From an uncultured Gemmata sp. (lineage in GTDB: Bacteria; Planctomycetota; Planctomycetia; Gemmatales; Gemmataceae), in assembly GCA_937924775.1 (NCBI GenBank), contig CALDUT010000003.1:124001-188000 (forward strand): DNA of 64,000 nt, in the 5' to 3' direction. Of this stretch, positions 43,934 through 53,660 are shown one piece after another. Numbering within the stretch: position 1 is the stretch's first letter; each line of letters starts with the position of its first letter. The position numbers and the translations under genes are program-made. Under the pieces are notes generated by a model. It saw nothing but the letters and a program-made list of their open reading frames with translations. It searched no databases and was not told the origin of the DNA.

Positions 43934-45502
43934 ATGGCAGTTCCCCTGCGTGATGTCGCAGTACATCTGCGGCCAGAAGATAACGTCGCGGTGGCCCGAA
44001 CGGCGATTCCCGCGGGTACGGCGATGCTTTTTGATGGCGGCACGTTCACTCTGCCAGCTGCCATCCGTATGGGTCACAAACTCGCCCTCGGACCGATCCA
44101 TGAAGGCGATGCCATACGCAAGTACGGGCAGATCATCGGTTTTGCCAGCCGCTCGATTCAACCCGGTGAGCATGTTCACGTTCACAATGTGAAAATCGAG
44201 GCCTTCGAACGGGATTATGCATTTGCCAGCGCGGTGCCGGCTCCGTTGCCGCCACCGGCCGAATACCGCAACTTCCTGGGCTACGACCGCGGCCCCAATA
44301 AACCTGAGCATCTCCGCTATGGCACCCGTAACTACTTGGCGGTGATCAGTACCGTGAACTGTTCGGCCAGTACCAGCAAATACATCGCCGAACGCGTCCG
44401 CTCCTTGGGGCTATTAAAAGATTATCCGAATGTCGATGGCGTTGTGGCCATCGTCCACCGACAAGGCTGCGGTATGCAGTTTGATGGGCCCGATCATCAG
44501 CAGCTCGATCGGACCTTGGCCGGGTTCGCCCGCCACCCGAATGTCGCGGCGTACTTGCTGGTGGGGTTAGGCTGTGAAATCGTTCAAGCCTCGCATCTGA
44601 TTGAGAATGAACGGCTGAATCTCATTCAACTTGACGGAACCAAAGCCCCACCCCTCGCCTTGTCGATTCAAGAATGCGGTGGGATTGGCAAAACGGTGGA
44701 AGCCGGGGTGAAAGCCGTGGCCGAACTTCTGCCGCGCATCAACGACGTGCGGCGTGTGCCGCTCCCGGCCAAGCACCTGATCCTTGGGACCAACTGCGGC
44801 GGTTCCGATGGCAATAGCGGCGTAACGGCCAACCCGGCTCTGGGTGTGGCTAGCGATTTGATCGTTCAACAGGGTGGCACCACCATTCTGGGCGAAACTC
44901 CGGAAATTTACGGGGCCGAACACGTTCTGACCCGCCGGGCCATCTCAAAGGAAGTGGGTGAAAAACTCGTCGAACGCATCAAGTGGTGGGAATGGTACAC
45001 CAGCCTCTTTGGAGCGGAAATCAACAACAACCCCAGCCCAGGTAACAAAGAAGGTGGCCTGACCACCATTTACGAAAAATCCCTCGGCGCAATCGCCAAA
45101 GCCGGGACGACAGCCCTGCGGGCCGTTTACCGCTACGCCGAACCCGTGACTGCCAAAGGCTTTGTGGTCATGGACACCCCCGGCTACGACCCCGTGAGCA
45201 TGACCGGCATCGTCGCGGGCGGGGCCAATGTATGCGTCTTCACCACCGGTCGCGGCAGTGTTTTTGGCTGCAAACCCGCCCCCTGCATTAAAGTCGCCAC
45301 GAACACCCCCCTCTACCATCACATGCTCGAAGATATGGACATCAACGCCGGACGAATCCTCGACGGGGTCCCGGTGGAGGAGGTGGGCCGGGAAATCTTC
45401 GAGAAGATTCTCGCGGTGGCCAGTGGCGAACGAACCAAAAGCGAACTGCACGGCGTTGGCGAAGAAGAATTCGCCCCGTGGTCGATCGGGCCAACACTCT
45501 AG
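43934..45502 (+). CDS. UxaA-family hydrolase (altronate dehydratase-like)
   Basis: A 522-residue protein. An N-terminal SAF domain (about 5-100) with VAVARTAIPAGTAMLFDGG is followed by the altronate/galactarate dehydratase body, in which NCSASTSKYIAERVRSLG, HRQGCGMQFDGPDHQQLDRT and LGTNCGGSDGNSGVTANPAL carry the iron-binding Cys residues. It should dehydrate a sugar acid such as D-altronate or galactarate to a 2-keto-3-deoxy acid; which one is not decided. The domain order in one chain, with SAF first, is a common form in non-enteric bacteria. The ATG at 43934 follows AGCGGAG. Confidence 0.88.
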   Translation: MAVPLRDVAVHLRPEDNVAVARTAIPAGTAMLFDGGTFTLPAAIRMGHKLALGPIHEGDAIRKYGQIIGFASRSIQPGEHVHVHNVKIEAFERDYAFASAVPAPLPPPAEYRNFLGYDRGPNKPEHLRYGTRNYLAVISTVNCSASTSKYIAERVRSLGLLKDYPNVDGVVAIVHRQGCGMQFDGPDHQQLDRTLAGFARHPNVAAYLLVGLGCEIVQASHLIENERLNLIQLDGTKAPPLALSIQECGGIGKTVEAGVKAVAELLPRINDVRRVPLPAKHLILGTNCGGSDGNSGVTANPALGVASDLIVQQGGTTILGETPEIYGAEHVLTRRAISKEVGEKLVERIKWWEWYTSLFGAEINNNPSPGNKEGGLTTIYEKSLGAIAKAGTTALRAVYRYAEPVTAKGFVVMDTPGYDPVSMTGIVAGGANVCVFTTGRGSVFGCKPAPCIKVATNTPLYHHMLEDMDINAGRILDGVPVEEVGREIFEKILAVASGERTKSELHGVGEEEFAPWSIGPTL

Positions 45503-45580
45503 CGGTCGGCCTTGACAATTCCCGACCATCCCACAGCTAGGAATATCAATCCAAACCATCTTTGACTGGGAGTTCTTCTG

Positions 45581-46825
45581 ATGTCGCGGTGGTTGATTGT
45601 CCTTACCGGCTGTATGGCTCTACCCACGCTTGGGCCAACCGGGCAAGCCCATGAACCCGTTGTCGCCGCTCCCCCGGCGGTCGTGAACCGAATCGCCGCC
45701 CAAAAGCCGGCGTTACCCGCCGATGGCGACCGCAATTACAAACCCCCACTCGCCGATGGAGCCGTGGTGGAGCTGATCGACGAATCCCTCGATTCCCTCA
45801 TCCCTGTGCTACACAACGATTTCAGCCCCGAAGCCGGCCGTATTCTCCGGGAAGATCGGGATGTTTTCGCTGGTGTGGAAGCCGCCAAAGTCCTGCCCAT
45901 GCAACGTTACCGGTCAAACATCCCTGGATGGCAATTCCGGATTGTCGAAAAACCGACCAAGCCAGGAGAATTCCGCTATCTCCGCTTCGCCTGGAAGAAA
46001 AACGGCGGAACCGGCGTCATGATTCAACTGCACGACCTCCACAGATCCTGGGCGATGCGTTACCATGCCGGCCGCAATGTGTTCAACTGGGAACCCTCCA
46101 AGTCGGTCGCCGCCCAACTGCCCAACGATTGGGAGTTGGTCACCCGGGATCTTTTTGCGGACTATGGGGCGGGTGTCATTACCGGAATAGCTCTCTCACC
46201 GTTGGACGGGCAATTGGCTCTCTTCGATCACATTCTTTTGGGTCGCAGTGTGGAAGCCCTCGACAAAGCCACCGATACCGCGTTGGGCCGGGTCCGCTTG
46301 GAGAAAATTCCCTCCGGCAGCGATCGGGAAAAGCTCTGGGCCCAACTGATGGGGGCCGATCGGGGCTTGGCAGCCGCCGCCCAGCGTCAATTCCTTGCCT
46401 CCGCGACAAGCCATGTTGATTTTATTCGCGAACAATTGAATAACAGCCCCCTCAATAAAGAGCAGCTCAAAAGCATTCACCAGTGGATCCACGACCTCGA
46501 TTCCGATGATTTCAACGTGCGCGACAAAGCCACCGATGCCTTGATCGCCCTCGGCGACTCCGCCATCGACGCGGTTCAGAGCCTCGCGACCAATGCCCCC
46601 AACGACGAGGTTCACTATCGGGCCGAGTTGATCTTGCGGAAATTGAAGGTGACCGGCACCACCGTCAGTGAGGGGAGCAAGCAAGTCCGGGCGGTACGCA
46701 TTCTGGAACGAGCCGCTACCCCCGAGGCCAAGGCTCTGTTAGAGAAGATCGCGGCCGGCGAATATGGATTCGCGATCGCGGCCGATGCCAAAATGGCCCT
46801 TCAGCGTCTTCAGAAACGTCAGTAA
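45581..46825 (+). CDS. Secreted protein with HEAT-like C-terminus
   Basis: A 414-residue protein with a signal peptide (MSRWLIVLTGCMALPTLGPT and on to about 23). The middle of about 100-230 looks beta-rich (GWQFRIVEKPTKPGEFRYLR, HAGRNVFNWEPSKSVAAQLP). The C-terminal part (about 300-414) has HEAT-like helical repeats (DDFNVRDKATDALIALGDSA). Composition resembles planctomycete secreted proteins that pair with cytochrome proteins. A short TTGACA element lies at 45511 upstream, without a good -10. Function is unknown. Confidence 0.7.
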   Translation: MSRWLIVLTGCMALPTLGPTGQAHEPVVAAPPAVVNRIAAQKPALPADGDRNYKPPLADGAVVELIDESLDSLIPVLHNDFSPEAGRILREDRDVFAGVEAAKVLPMQRYRSNIPGWQFRIVEKPTKPGEFRYLRFAWKKNGGTGVMIQLHDLHRSWAMRYHAGRNVFNWEPSKSVAAQLPNDWELVTRDLFADYGAGVITGIALSPLDGQLALFDHILLGRSVEALDKATDTALGRVRLEKIPSGSDREKLWAQLMGADRGLAAAAQRQFLASATSHVDFIREQLNNSPLNKEQLKSIHQWIHDLDSDDFNVRDKATDALIALGDSAIDAVQSLATNAPNDEVHYRAELILRKLKVTGTTVSEGSKQVRAVRILERAATPEAKALLEKIAAGEYGFAIAADAKMALQRLQKRQ

Positions 46826-46972
46826 GTCGATCAATATAGTAAACAAGAGAACACCCCAGCTCCCCACCGGTGTGTTCCGCGTCCAACCAAGCGATCATCC
46901 TGGGGAGAACTTAACACCAGGTAACCTCTCCCGCCTACCAACGGATTCCAGTTCATCGATTTCAGGTGAAAC

Positions 46973-49315
46973 ATGATCGCCGGACTCCTCTCCGTCACGC
47001 TGACCGCGAACGCTCCCCTTCCTCCGCTAGCTCCCCCGCCGCGGGAAGTGGACCTCACACTGCGGGACTGGACCCCGCGGCCGGCGACCGGCAAAGCCGA
47101 GCCGTGGGAAAAGGCCACCGACAAAGATTGGATCGACCCGCGATTTCGCGACATGAACACCGGGCCGGCTCTCAACTGCACTCTCCGCTATCCGCTCGGC
47201 AACAACTCCGCCACCATTTACAAAGCCACCGCCGTGAAATTGGGCGATTCCGTAGCGGCCGGCGCGGTTTTCGACCGCAATACCCTGCACCTGAGCGCCG
47301 CGTGGACCGCCGGCTTTCTGAACCATTCGGATCGGCGTTTTGGCTTGCTCAATACCCCAACGCCCAAGGGAGCGTTGCAGTTCGCGATTCTGCCGGGGCC
47401 GGGGTGGGCCAACCCGCAGGGCCGATGGGATCCCCCCGCCGCCCGCTTCACCGCGCCGCTGCCCGCCGATTGGGCCCGATATCGCGGCTTGTACCACCAC
47501 GGTTCGCGAGTCGTCTTCCGCTACAGTGTGGGCGAGCGCAGCGTGCTGGAAAGTCCGGAAACCGTCCAACTCGGTGAGCAAACTGTCGTTGTCAGTACAT
47601 TGGAAGTCGGCCCCGGGAAAGCTGCGGTGCAACGTTTCCTCTGTGAGCTGGAGAAGGTCAAGGATAATGCCGGGGTGAAAGCCACGACAATGGAAGAGGA
47701 AGGATTGACCATCCTGGTTTTGAGAGCAGGGGCCACTGTCCGGGTGGCCTGGGTTCGCCACAGCGGAGGAATTTCCCTGCGAACGGATCAGCACGCGGCG
47801 ATCGTCGTTCCGGCTTCCCCCCATCCGGTTTACCTCACCGTAGGTGTCGCCGAGATTGCGGCCAAGGATCAGGACGGCTTCCTGGCAGCACTTCAAAAAC
47901 TTCCATCACCGCAGAAACTCTCCACTCTGACGCAACCCGGCCCGAAACGGTGGGGACAACCGATCACCACCGCGTTGGAACGCGGACGCGATACCGGCCC
48001 CTTCGCTGTCGATACCCTCACCATTCCCTACAAGAATCCTTTCAAGGCTTTATTCTTTTGTACAGGTTTGGACTTCCTCTCGGACGGGCGCATCGCGGTT
48101 TGCACCTGTCACGGAGATGTATGGCTGGTGCAAGTGAATGAGAAAACGGGGACGTGTCGCTGGCAACGATTCGCCACCGGTTTGTATCAACCGCTGGGTC
48201 TGAAGGTTGTGGAGGATCGCGTCGTCGTTCTGGAACGTGGCCAACTAACTCGCCTGCACGACTTCAACAACGATGGCGAAGCGGATTACTACGAATGCCT
48301 CAATAATGATTGGCACACCGGCGGCGGCGAACACTCCTACGACACCTGCCTGGAAACAGACCCGGAGGGCAATTTCTACTTCTTCAAAACCGGTGATACC
48401 GACACGCCCACCGGCGGCTGTTTGCTGCGTGTCCGCAAAGACGGCGGAAAAGTCGAAGTCTTCTGCACCGGCTTCCGTCACCCGATCGGTCTGGGCATTT
48501 CACCCACCGGGATCATCACGGGGGCCGATCAGGAAGGCAATTGGATGCCGGCGACACGGATTGACGAATACCGCCGCGGCGGTTTCTATGGCGATATGCG
48601 GGCGCACCACCGGCCCACCCCGCCGACGACCTACGATCCCCCGATCTGTTGGCTTCCCCGAGAGGTCGATAACTCGGCTGGCGGACAGGTGTGGGTGCCC
48701 GAAAAAACCTTCGGGCCGCTAGCGGGTCTGCCGCTGCACTTCTCGTATGGCCGCTGTCGGGCGTTCGTATTACTGCGTCAGACGCTGAGCGATGGCGCCG
48801 TGCAAGGCGGGGTTGTTCCGCTTCCGGTGCGATTTCTCGCGGGAGTTTGTCGCGGGCGATTCCACAGCGATGGCCACCTCTACGTGTGCGGGCTCAACGG
48901 CTGGCAGACCGCGGCCCAGGCCGATGGCTGCCTACAACGGGTTCGCTTTACCGGCCAGCCGATCGATATACCGGTCGGTCTTGAGGTGAAAGGCAATACC
49001 CTGCGCCTGACGTTCAGCCGTCCGCTCGAGGCACGCTCTGTCGGTCCTACGGAAAATTTCGCGGCGGCGTGGTGGAACTACAAATGGAGCAGTGAATACG
49101 GTTCCAAACGGTGGAAAGTTTCCGATCCCCATACCGAAGGCCAAGACGACGTTCCCATTCGTTCGGCGAAGCTACTGGCAGATGGCCGGACGGTGGAGCT
49201 GACCTTCGACAAGCTCGTACCGGTGATGCAAATGATGGTGGGTTACAACCTCACTAACACTGACGGCCAACCAGTGACCGGCGCAGTGTATCTCACCATT
49301 CATTCCACGAAGTGA
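46973..49315 (+). CDS. Exported beta-propeller protein (DUF6797-like)
   Basis: A 780-residue protein with an N-terminal hydrophobic signal-like segment (MIAGLLSVTLTANAPLP). A beta-sandwich-like N-terminal region (to about 330) precedes a propeller related to glucose/sorbosone dehydrogenases (about 340-680; DFLSDGRIAVCTCHGDVWLV, GFRHPIGLGISPTGIITGAD). The C-terminal beta domain is LEVKGNTLRLTFSRPLEARS onward. I see no CxxCH heme motif, unlike its relative at 13606. Such proteins are widespread in planctomycetes with unknown substrates. The assignment to DUF6797 is from memory of the family. It follows the secreted gene by 147 bases on the same strand. Confidence 0.75.
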   Translation: MIAGLLSVTLTANAPLPPLAPPPREVDLTLRDWTPRPATGKAEPWEKATDKDWIDPRFRDMNTGPALNCTLRYPLGNNSATIYKATAVKLGDSVAAGAVFDRNTLHLSAAWTAGFLNHSDRRFGLLNTPTPKGALQFAILPGPGWANPQGRWDPPAARFTAPLPADWARYRGLYHHGSRVVFRYSVGERSVLESPETVQLGEQTVVVSTLEVGPGKAAVQRFLCELEKVKDNAGVKATTMEEEGLTILVLRAGATVRVAWVRHSGGISLRTDQHAAIVVPASPHPVYLTVGVAEIAAKDQDGFLAALQKLPSPQKLSTLTQPGPKRWGQPITTALERGRDTGPFAVDTLTIPYKNPFKALFFCTGLDFLSDGRIAVCTCHGDVWLVQVNEKTGTCRWQRFATGLYQPLGLKVVEDRVVVLERGQLTRLHDFNNDGEADYYECLNNDWHTGGGEHSYDTCLETDPEGNFYFFKTGDTDTPTGGCLLRVRKDGGKVEVFCTGFRHPIGLGISPTGIITGADQEGNWMPATRIDEYRRGGFYGDMRAHHRPTPPTTYDPPICWLPREVDNSAGGQVWVPEKTFGPLAGLPLHFSYGRCRAFVLLRQTLSDGAVQGGVVPLPVRFLAGVCRGRFHSDGHLYVCGLNGWQTAAQADGCLQRVRFTGQPIDIPVGLEVKGNTLRLTFSRPLEARSVGPTENFAAAWWNYKWSSEYGSKRWKVSDPHTEGQDDVPIRSAKLLADGRTVELTFDKLVPVMQMMVGYNLTNTDGQPVTGAVYLTIHSTK

Positions 49316-49458
49316 CCCCAACGGAACCACCCCCACGAGTGACCAAGGGGGCTCTGGCCATTGACGATGCATTCGATCCGATCATTCGACCCGAAAACCG
49401 ACGAGGTCGCGGCCAAACCGGATGGAGCAAATGTTCAGATTTTGAACACGTCGGGCCG

Positions 49459-52400
49459 TTACTCCTTACGTGCCGGCGAGTTGAGAGGGGGCACCTCAAT
49501 GACCGCAGCTGTCCCATCGGTCAAGAGCATCAATGCGGTATTTCCGTGAAGAATACCCGGAGTGACCGGAACGGCTCCACGAATCCCCACGCTGGGTCTG
49601 GCGACCTCGGCCCCTGTCGCCGTGTTCAGAATTCGGACATTTCCACCCAAATCGGTCACGGCACAATGATTTCCGCGAATCGGTTGGGGTGTCCCGAGAA
49701 GCCGATCGGTGGGGGAGTCGCCCGGAGGTACAGCCCAAACGGCCTGGTCCAATTCGGGATCGATGGCCACAACGGCTTTACTATCCACGACATACGTCAC
49801 AAGCACTGACGTCTGTGCGGTGAGAGCCGCGAAGCCCGAGGTGGGTGGACCAGACGGCAGACCGCTATCCACCCCCGGTCGCCAGCGACGTAGGGGTCCG
49901 GCGGCACGATCCGCGGCAAATAACCACACCGTGCCGCTGCTATCGGCCACCAGCCAGCGGGGCGGCGAACCGACATCGACCGGTGGCAAAACCACCCCCG
50001 GCCCTACGGTATTCTGATTCAACTCCCATGTTCCGCCTTCGCGGAATTTGCCGTTGGGCGTAGGCCATTCCCACCGGTGCCACTTTTTCCCACCATCAGA
50101 AGTGGCGAACGTGGCATCCGAAAGCGGGCTGATGCTGCACGCGACGCGGCGTTCGTCGTGCCATTTTGGCCCGGCGACGAGCGTACCGGCCCGCGGGCCT
50201 CCCTCGCCAGGAAGATAGCGATAGACAAACCCATCGGCCGCCGGCAGGTGCAAATAGCCACCCACAACCGCCGGTTGCCCCGCCAACGCCGCGGGCGCCA
50301 GGACTTCGTCATCCCAGGAGGCCTCGGCCCCACGGATGCGGCGGATAACCCAGGTGGGACGGTCCCGTTCTACCGGAGTGATCGTGAAGACGATTTGGCC
50401 ATCGCCCGAAGCGGTCACCACAGTCGCCCCCAGGGTTTTGTCTGGGGCAGGCTTTAGTCGCCAGGTTTCGGGTACCGTTACAGTCTGACCAATGCCCACC
50501 GCATTGGCCGCGGGAATGGCAAAGATGGCTCCACTTTCATCCACGACAAGAAATTTCTCGCCCTGCGCGATCGGTTCGGCTGCGCCCCCGCGGGTTGACG
50601 CCAGCGCAGGGACCAAACCCAACTGCCGCTCCCAGAGAATGTCCCCATCCCGCAAGCTGAACGCCACCGCCCGGCATGCCGACGATTGGAGCGACCGGAC
50701 GACCACGCAGGCTGTATCGCGACGTAGGTTGACGTGGGCCGGATGCACCGGCTCGCCAACTGATCGCGGCGTACCCGCGAAGACCACCTCCTGCCCACGA
50801 CTGGGTACCAACGCCAATTGGGCCTTCTGGAGCTGGCCCGCGGTCAGGAGCCAATAGGTGGATTCGCCCCCAGGAATCACCAAACCCGGAGGAATACGCT
50901 CGCCCGGTGCTTTCAACGGCGCCGGATGCGGGTAGGGAAAGAGCGGCCGGTCGCGATTCTCCGGCTGATTGATCCCGAAGAGGCGAAATTCGCCAGTATC
51001 GGTGATCAAAGCCAGCCGTTCGCTATCGGTGATGGGCATGGAAGAAACCCACCCGGGCACGGGGAGTTCGACCAATGGCTTGGCAGGCGTCTCAGGGACA
51101 CTTCCGCCTGTGGAGAAGCGGGGGGTCGTCACGGCAAACGCACGCAGGAGCGTACGTGCGGTGCCATCGGCTTGTGCCAACACAAAGAAACGGTCAACCG
51201 GGCCTTCCGGACCCATGGCGAGAGCTGGACCAGGATTCATCCCTTCTGGGCCAACAAAAAGCGGCGGTACTCGCAAAGTACCCGGCAAATGCCCTGTGGC
51301 AATCACTTGAACACACCGGGGCAGGAGGCGATTGCCGTTGTCGTCTTTTCCGCCGCTATCCAGTACATAAACGCGACGGGCATCCGCCACAACGTACAGG
51401 AGCTGGGTTCCGGGGCGCACGACCATGCCCCGTTCGGCCACCGGCTGACCGATGCGAATGAATCCGAAGCGGGCTCCGGTGGCGATATCGAACTCGTAGA
51501 TGGTTCCCAGAGGATCACGCAGCGGAACGAAAGCGCGCGTCCCAACCAGTACAGCTGGTCCGGCCACCGGGGCAGGGAGAGGTTGGTACCAGCGCGTTTT
51601 CCCGGTCGGCACCACCACCCCGGCGATCGCCGGGGCGTTCCCCACGTTGGAGGCCACCACCGCCACATCAGTAGGCCCTGTCTCGAGTTGCACGCGGGCC
51701 AGCGATGGCGGATCGAGAATATCGGCCCCCACACGCATGGCCCATAAGAGTTGACCATCGAATTCGTTGAAGGCATAGAGAATCCCCCGGCAGACGCAGA
51801 GGAAGACCGTCGCTTGGGGATCATTGTCCGGGGGCGGGAGGAACTTGTTTCGCCCGACTGGTGTTACGAATAACAGTGTCGCCGCGGCCGTGGGCGGGGG
51901 CGGCTGGGCCTCGGCGAACGATTCTTCGTAGCGCACCAGTTCGCGTAACTTCCCGCGGGCAAGCGCCACCAGCTCCAGAGCTTCCGGGTCGTCCTGGAAT
52001 CCGCGGGCTTGCAAATCACTCACAACGGCTTGAATGATGGCGTCCGTGGGGGTTTCGAGTTGCTGGCGGGCCGCGGCCAGGGCCGCCGTGCGTTCCCGCT
52101 CGCGGGTAATACTTTGTTCGATCTGGGTGAACGAGTCGCGTAAGCGGTTGAGCGGAGCCTCGTCGTCGTCGGGGGCACGAAACGGGTTGATAAGTTCGAG
52201 GACCGCCCGGCCCTCGATGAGGGCTTGGTCCGCGTGTTGCAGTTCCCCCGCTTTCGCGGCCCGGTTGGAGCGAAAGGCATGAACCCGATCTTCCGCATAG
52301 CTGGCGATGTCTTCAGCGAGTTTCTTGCCGGCTTCGAGAATGTCGCGACCATAGCCAGTCGTCGGTCGGGCGAAAGGGGAATCCCGGAAATCCTTAAGAA

Positions 52401-53133
52401 AGTCGCGAAATCGTTGTAACGCCGTGGTGTAATTCTCCCGATTGGTCACCGAGCGGACATCTTTTTGCAGGCTGCTGATGGCTGCAAAGAAGCGGTATTC
52501 GTCACGTTTGTCACTGGAAGGATATTCCGCCAGGAGGTTCTCATAGCTTTTAGCGGCTTCGGCCCATTGGCCCTTGTCGTAGTGCTCTTTGGCCGCTTCT
52601 GCGAGCTGGCGTTCGTTCTCCTGGCGGAAGTAGCCGATATATAGGATGGAGCCGCCGATCGCCATGACGATGAAAATACTCATGGCAATGAGAATGATCG
52701 GCCCCAGGGAGCGTTTCTTCCGGCGGCGAATCGGGATGTCCAGGGTGTCGTCGGTACTGTCGGCGTCGTCGACAACTTCGGGTTTGACCGGTCGGGAGGG
52801 ATTCTTCCGCGCCGGAGGGGGCGGTTTTTGCCCCTGCGACCAAACCACCTCCTTCACTTTGGGTTTCGACACCAACGATGCCTCCACAACTACCGCCTCG
52901 ACGATTTCCGGCGGCGGCGGGGGAACCGGCGGCGGCAGTTTGGGTGGTTTGCTGGTGGTCGGCTGAGGCGGTGGCGGCGGTTCGAGCACCGGCGGCGGAG
53001 GGGCCGCCTGTTTGGCCTTCACGACAAAGGCCTTGCGGCATTCCAAGTTCGGACACCGCATGGTCTTCCCGTTCATATCCGCTTGCAGATTGAAGCGGGT
53101 CTGGCAGTACGGGCACTCCACAACAATCGACAC
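49459..53133 (-). CDS. Zinc-ribbon, single-pass PQQ-propeller-like protein
   Basis: A 1224-residue protein. The N-terminal zinc ribbon (CPYCQTRFNLQADMNGKTMR with CPNLEC, about 7-35) is MJ0042-like. A Pro-rich linker to about 130, a membrane helix at about 140-163 (IILIAMSIFIVMAIGGSILY), TPR-like helices to about 370 and then a long PQQ-like propeller (about 400-1224; VFLCVCRGILYAFNEFDGQL, RGILHGNTALMLLTDG-like repeats) follow. The ribbon should be cytoplasmic, the propeller outside. Start GTG at 53133 follows GAGGTG and begins the ribbon; an ATG at 53172 is possible. It shares design with 9572-11464. Function is unknown. Confidence 0.8.
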   Translation of the reverse strand: MSIVVECPYCQTRFNLQADMNGKTMRCPNLECRKAFVVKAKQAAPPPPVLEPPPPPQPTTSKPPKLPPPVPPPPPEIVEAVVVEASLVSKPKVKEVVWSQGQKPPPPARKNPSRPVKPEVVDDADSTDDTLDIPIRRRKKRSLGPIILIAMSIFIVMAIGGSILYIGYFRQENERQLAEAAKEHYDKGQWAEAAKSYENLLAEYPSSDKRDEYRFFAAISSLQKDVRSVTNRENYTTALQRFRDFLKDFRDSPFARPTTGYGRDILEAGKKLAEDIASYAEDRVHAFRSNRAAKAGELQHADQALIEGRAVLELINPFRAPDDDEAPLNRLRDSFTQIEQSITRERERTAALAAARQQLETPTDAIIQAVVSDLQARGFQDDPEALELVALARGKLRELVRYEESFAEAQPPPPTAAATLLFVTPVGRNKFLPPPDNDPQATVFLCVCRGILYAFNEFDGQLLWAMRVGADILDPPSLARVQLETGPTDVAVVASNVGNAPAIAGVVVPTGKTRWYQPLPAPVAGPAVLVGTRAFVPLRDPLGTIYEFDIATGARFGFIRIGQPVAERGMVVRPGTQLLYVVADARRVYVLDSGGKDDNGNRLLPRCVQVIATGHLPGTLRVPPLFVGPEGMNPGPALAMGPEGPVDRFFVLAQADGTARTLLRAFAVTTPRFSTGGSVPETPAKPLVELPVPGWVSSMPITDSERLALITDTGEFRLFGINQPENRDRPLFPYPHPAPLKAPGERIPPGLVIPGGESTYWLLTAGQLQKAQLALVPSRGQEVVFAGTPRSVGEPVHPAHVNLRRDTACVVVRSLQSSACRAVAFSLRDGDILWERQLGLVPALASTRGGAAEPIAQGEKFLVVDESGAIFAIPAANAVGIGQTVTVPETWRLKPAPDKTLGATVVTASGDGQIVFTITPVERDRPTWVIRRIRGAEASWDDEVLAPAALAGQPAVVGGYLHLPAADGFVYRYLPGEGGPRAGTLVAGPKWHDERRVACSISPLSDATFATSDGGKKWHRWEWPTPNGKFREGGTWELNQNTVGPGVVLPPVDVGSPPRWLVADSSGTVWLFAADRAAGPLRRWRPGVDSGLPSGPPTSGFAALTAQTSVLVTYVVDSKAVVAIDPELDQAVWAVPPGDSPTDRLLGTPQPIRGNHCAVTDLGGNVRILNTATGAEVARPSVGIRGAVPVTPGILHGNTALMLLTDGTAAVIEVPPLNSPARKE

Positions 53134-53660
53134 GGGGCACCTCGTGAGACCACAAGCGAAATCTCTAGCCAACCGGGTGAGAGTATTCTAATGCCCCAGC
53201 GGCCCCGGGCGAACGGACTTTTCACACCCAAAAAGATTCGCTGGCTGCGCCCATCGTCCACGATCTCGTCGCGGGTAGCTCACAACGCGGTTGACGAAAT
53301 TGAATTCTCAACGTGACTTTACGCGAAAAATACGCTCGGCCGATAAGCCAGCCACCTCTCGCATTCGTTACCCGAAGCCTACCACCCGCAGTACGGTTTT
53401 GGGCCCCCGCATGGAAAAATGCGAAAATTGAGAGTCCATCGTGCGATCGGTCACCCACAAACCCACTCCCACCACTCCAACGGCCCCCGACTTTCTTGCG
53501 GTTCGCTTCCCCTGGCCATCTTTCCGATCCCCCCCTCTGCCGTTGATCGCGACCGGTCCACTCGCGGCCATACAGCATGCGCGCGGGCCCTACGTTGCTT
53601 GGCTGGTTCAGTTCGCACCACTACGATGTTCTACACGGAAGACATCACGAGGGTTTAGCC
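53134..53660. other. Divergent intergenic region
   Basis: A 527-base gap. Open frames on both strands lack protein-like pattern. TTGACG (about 53290) and nearby AT-rich bases could be part of a promoter, but no -10 fits. I see nothing else. Confidence 0.45.

Noticed and set aside
43556..44311. 251-codon minus-strand frame opposite the UxaA gene start
   Set aside because: Antisense shadow; the plus strand carries a clear family member.
45510..45580. TTGACA upstream of 45581 as a promoter
   Set aside because: No acceptable -10 at proper spacing.
49312..49809. 165-codon plus-strand frame after the propeller gene
   Set aside because: Mostly antisense to the PQQ-propeller gene and lacks a domain.
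53222..53578. 118-codon minus-strand frame in the divergent gap
   Set aside because: Arg/Gly-rich low-complexity, no domain and no ribosome site.
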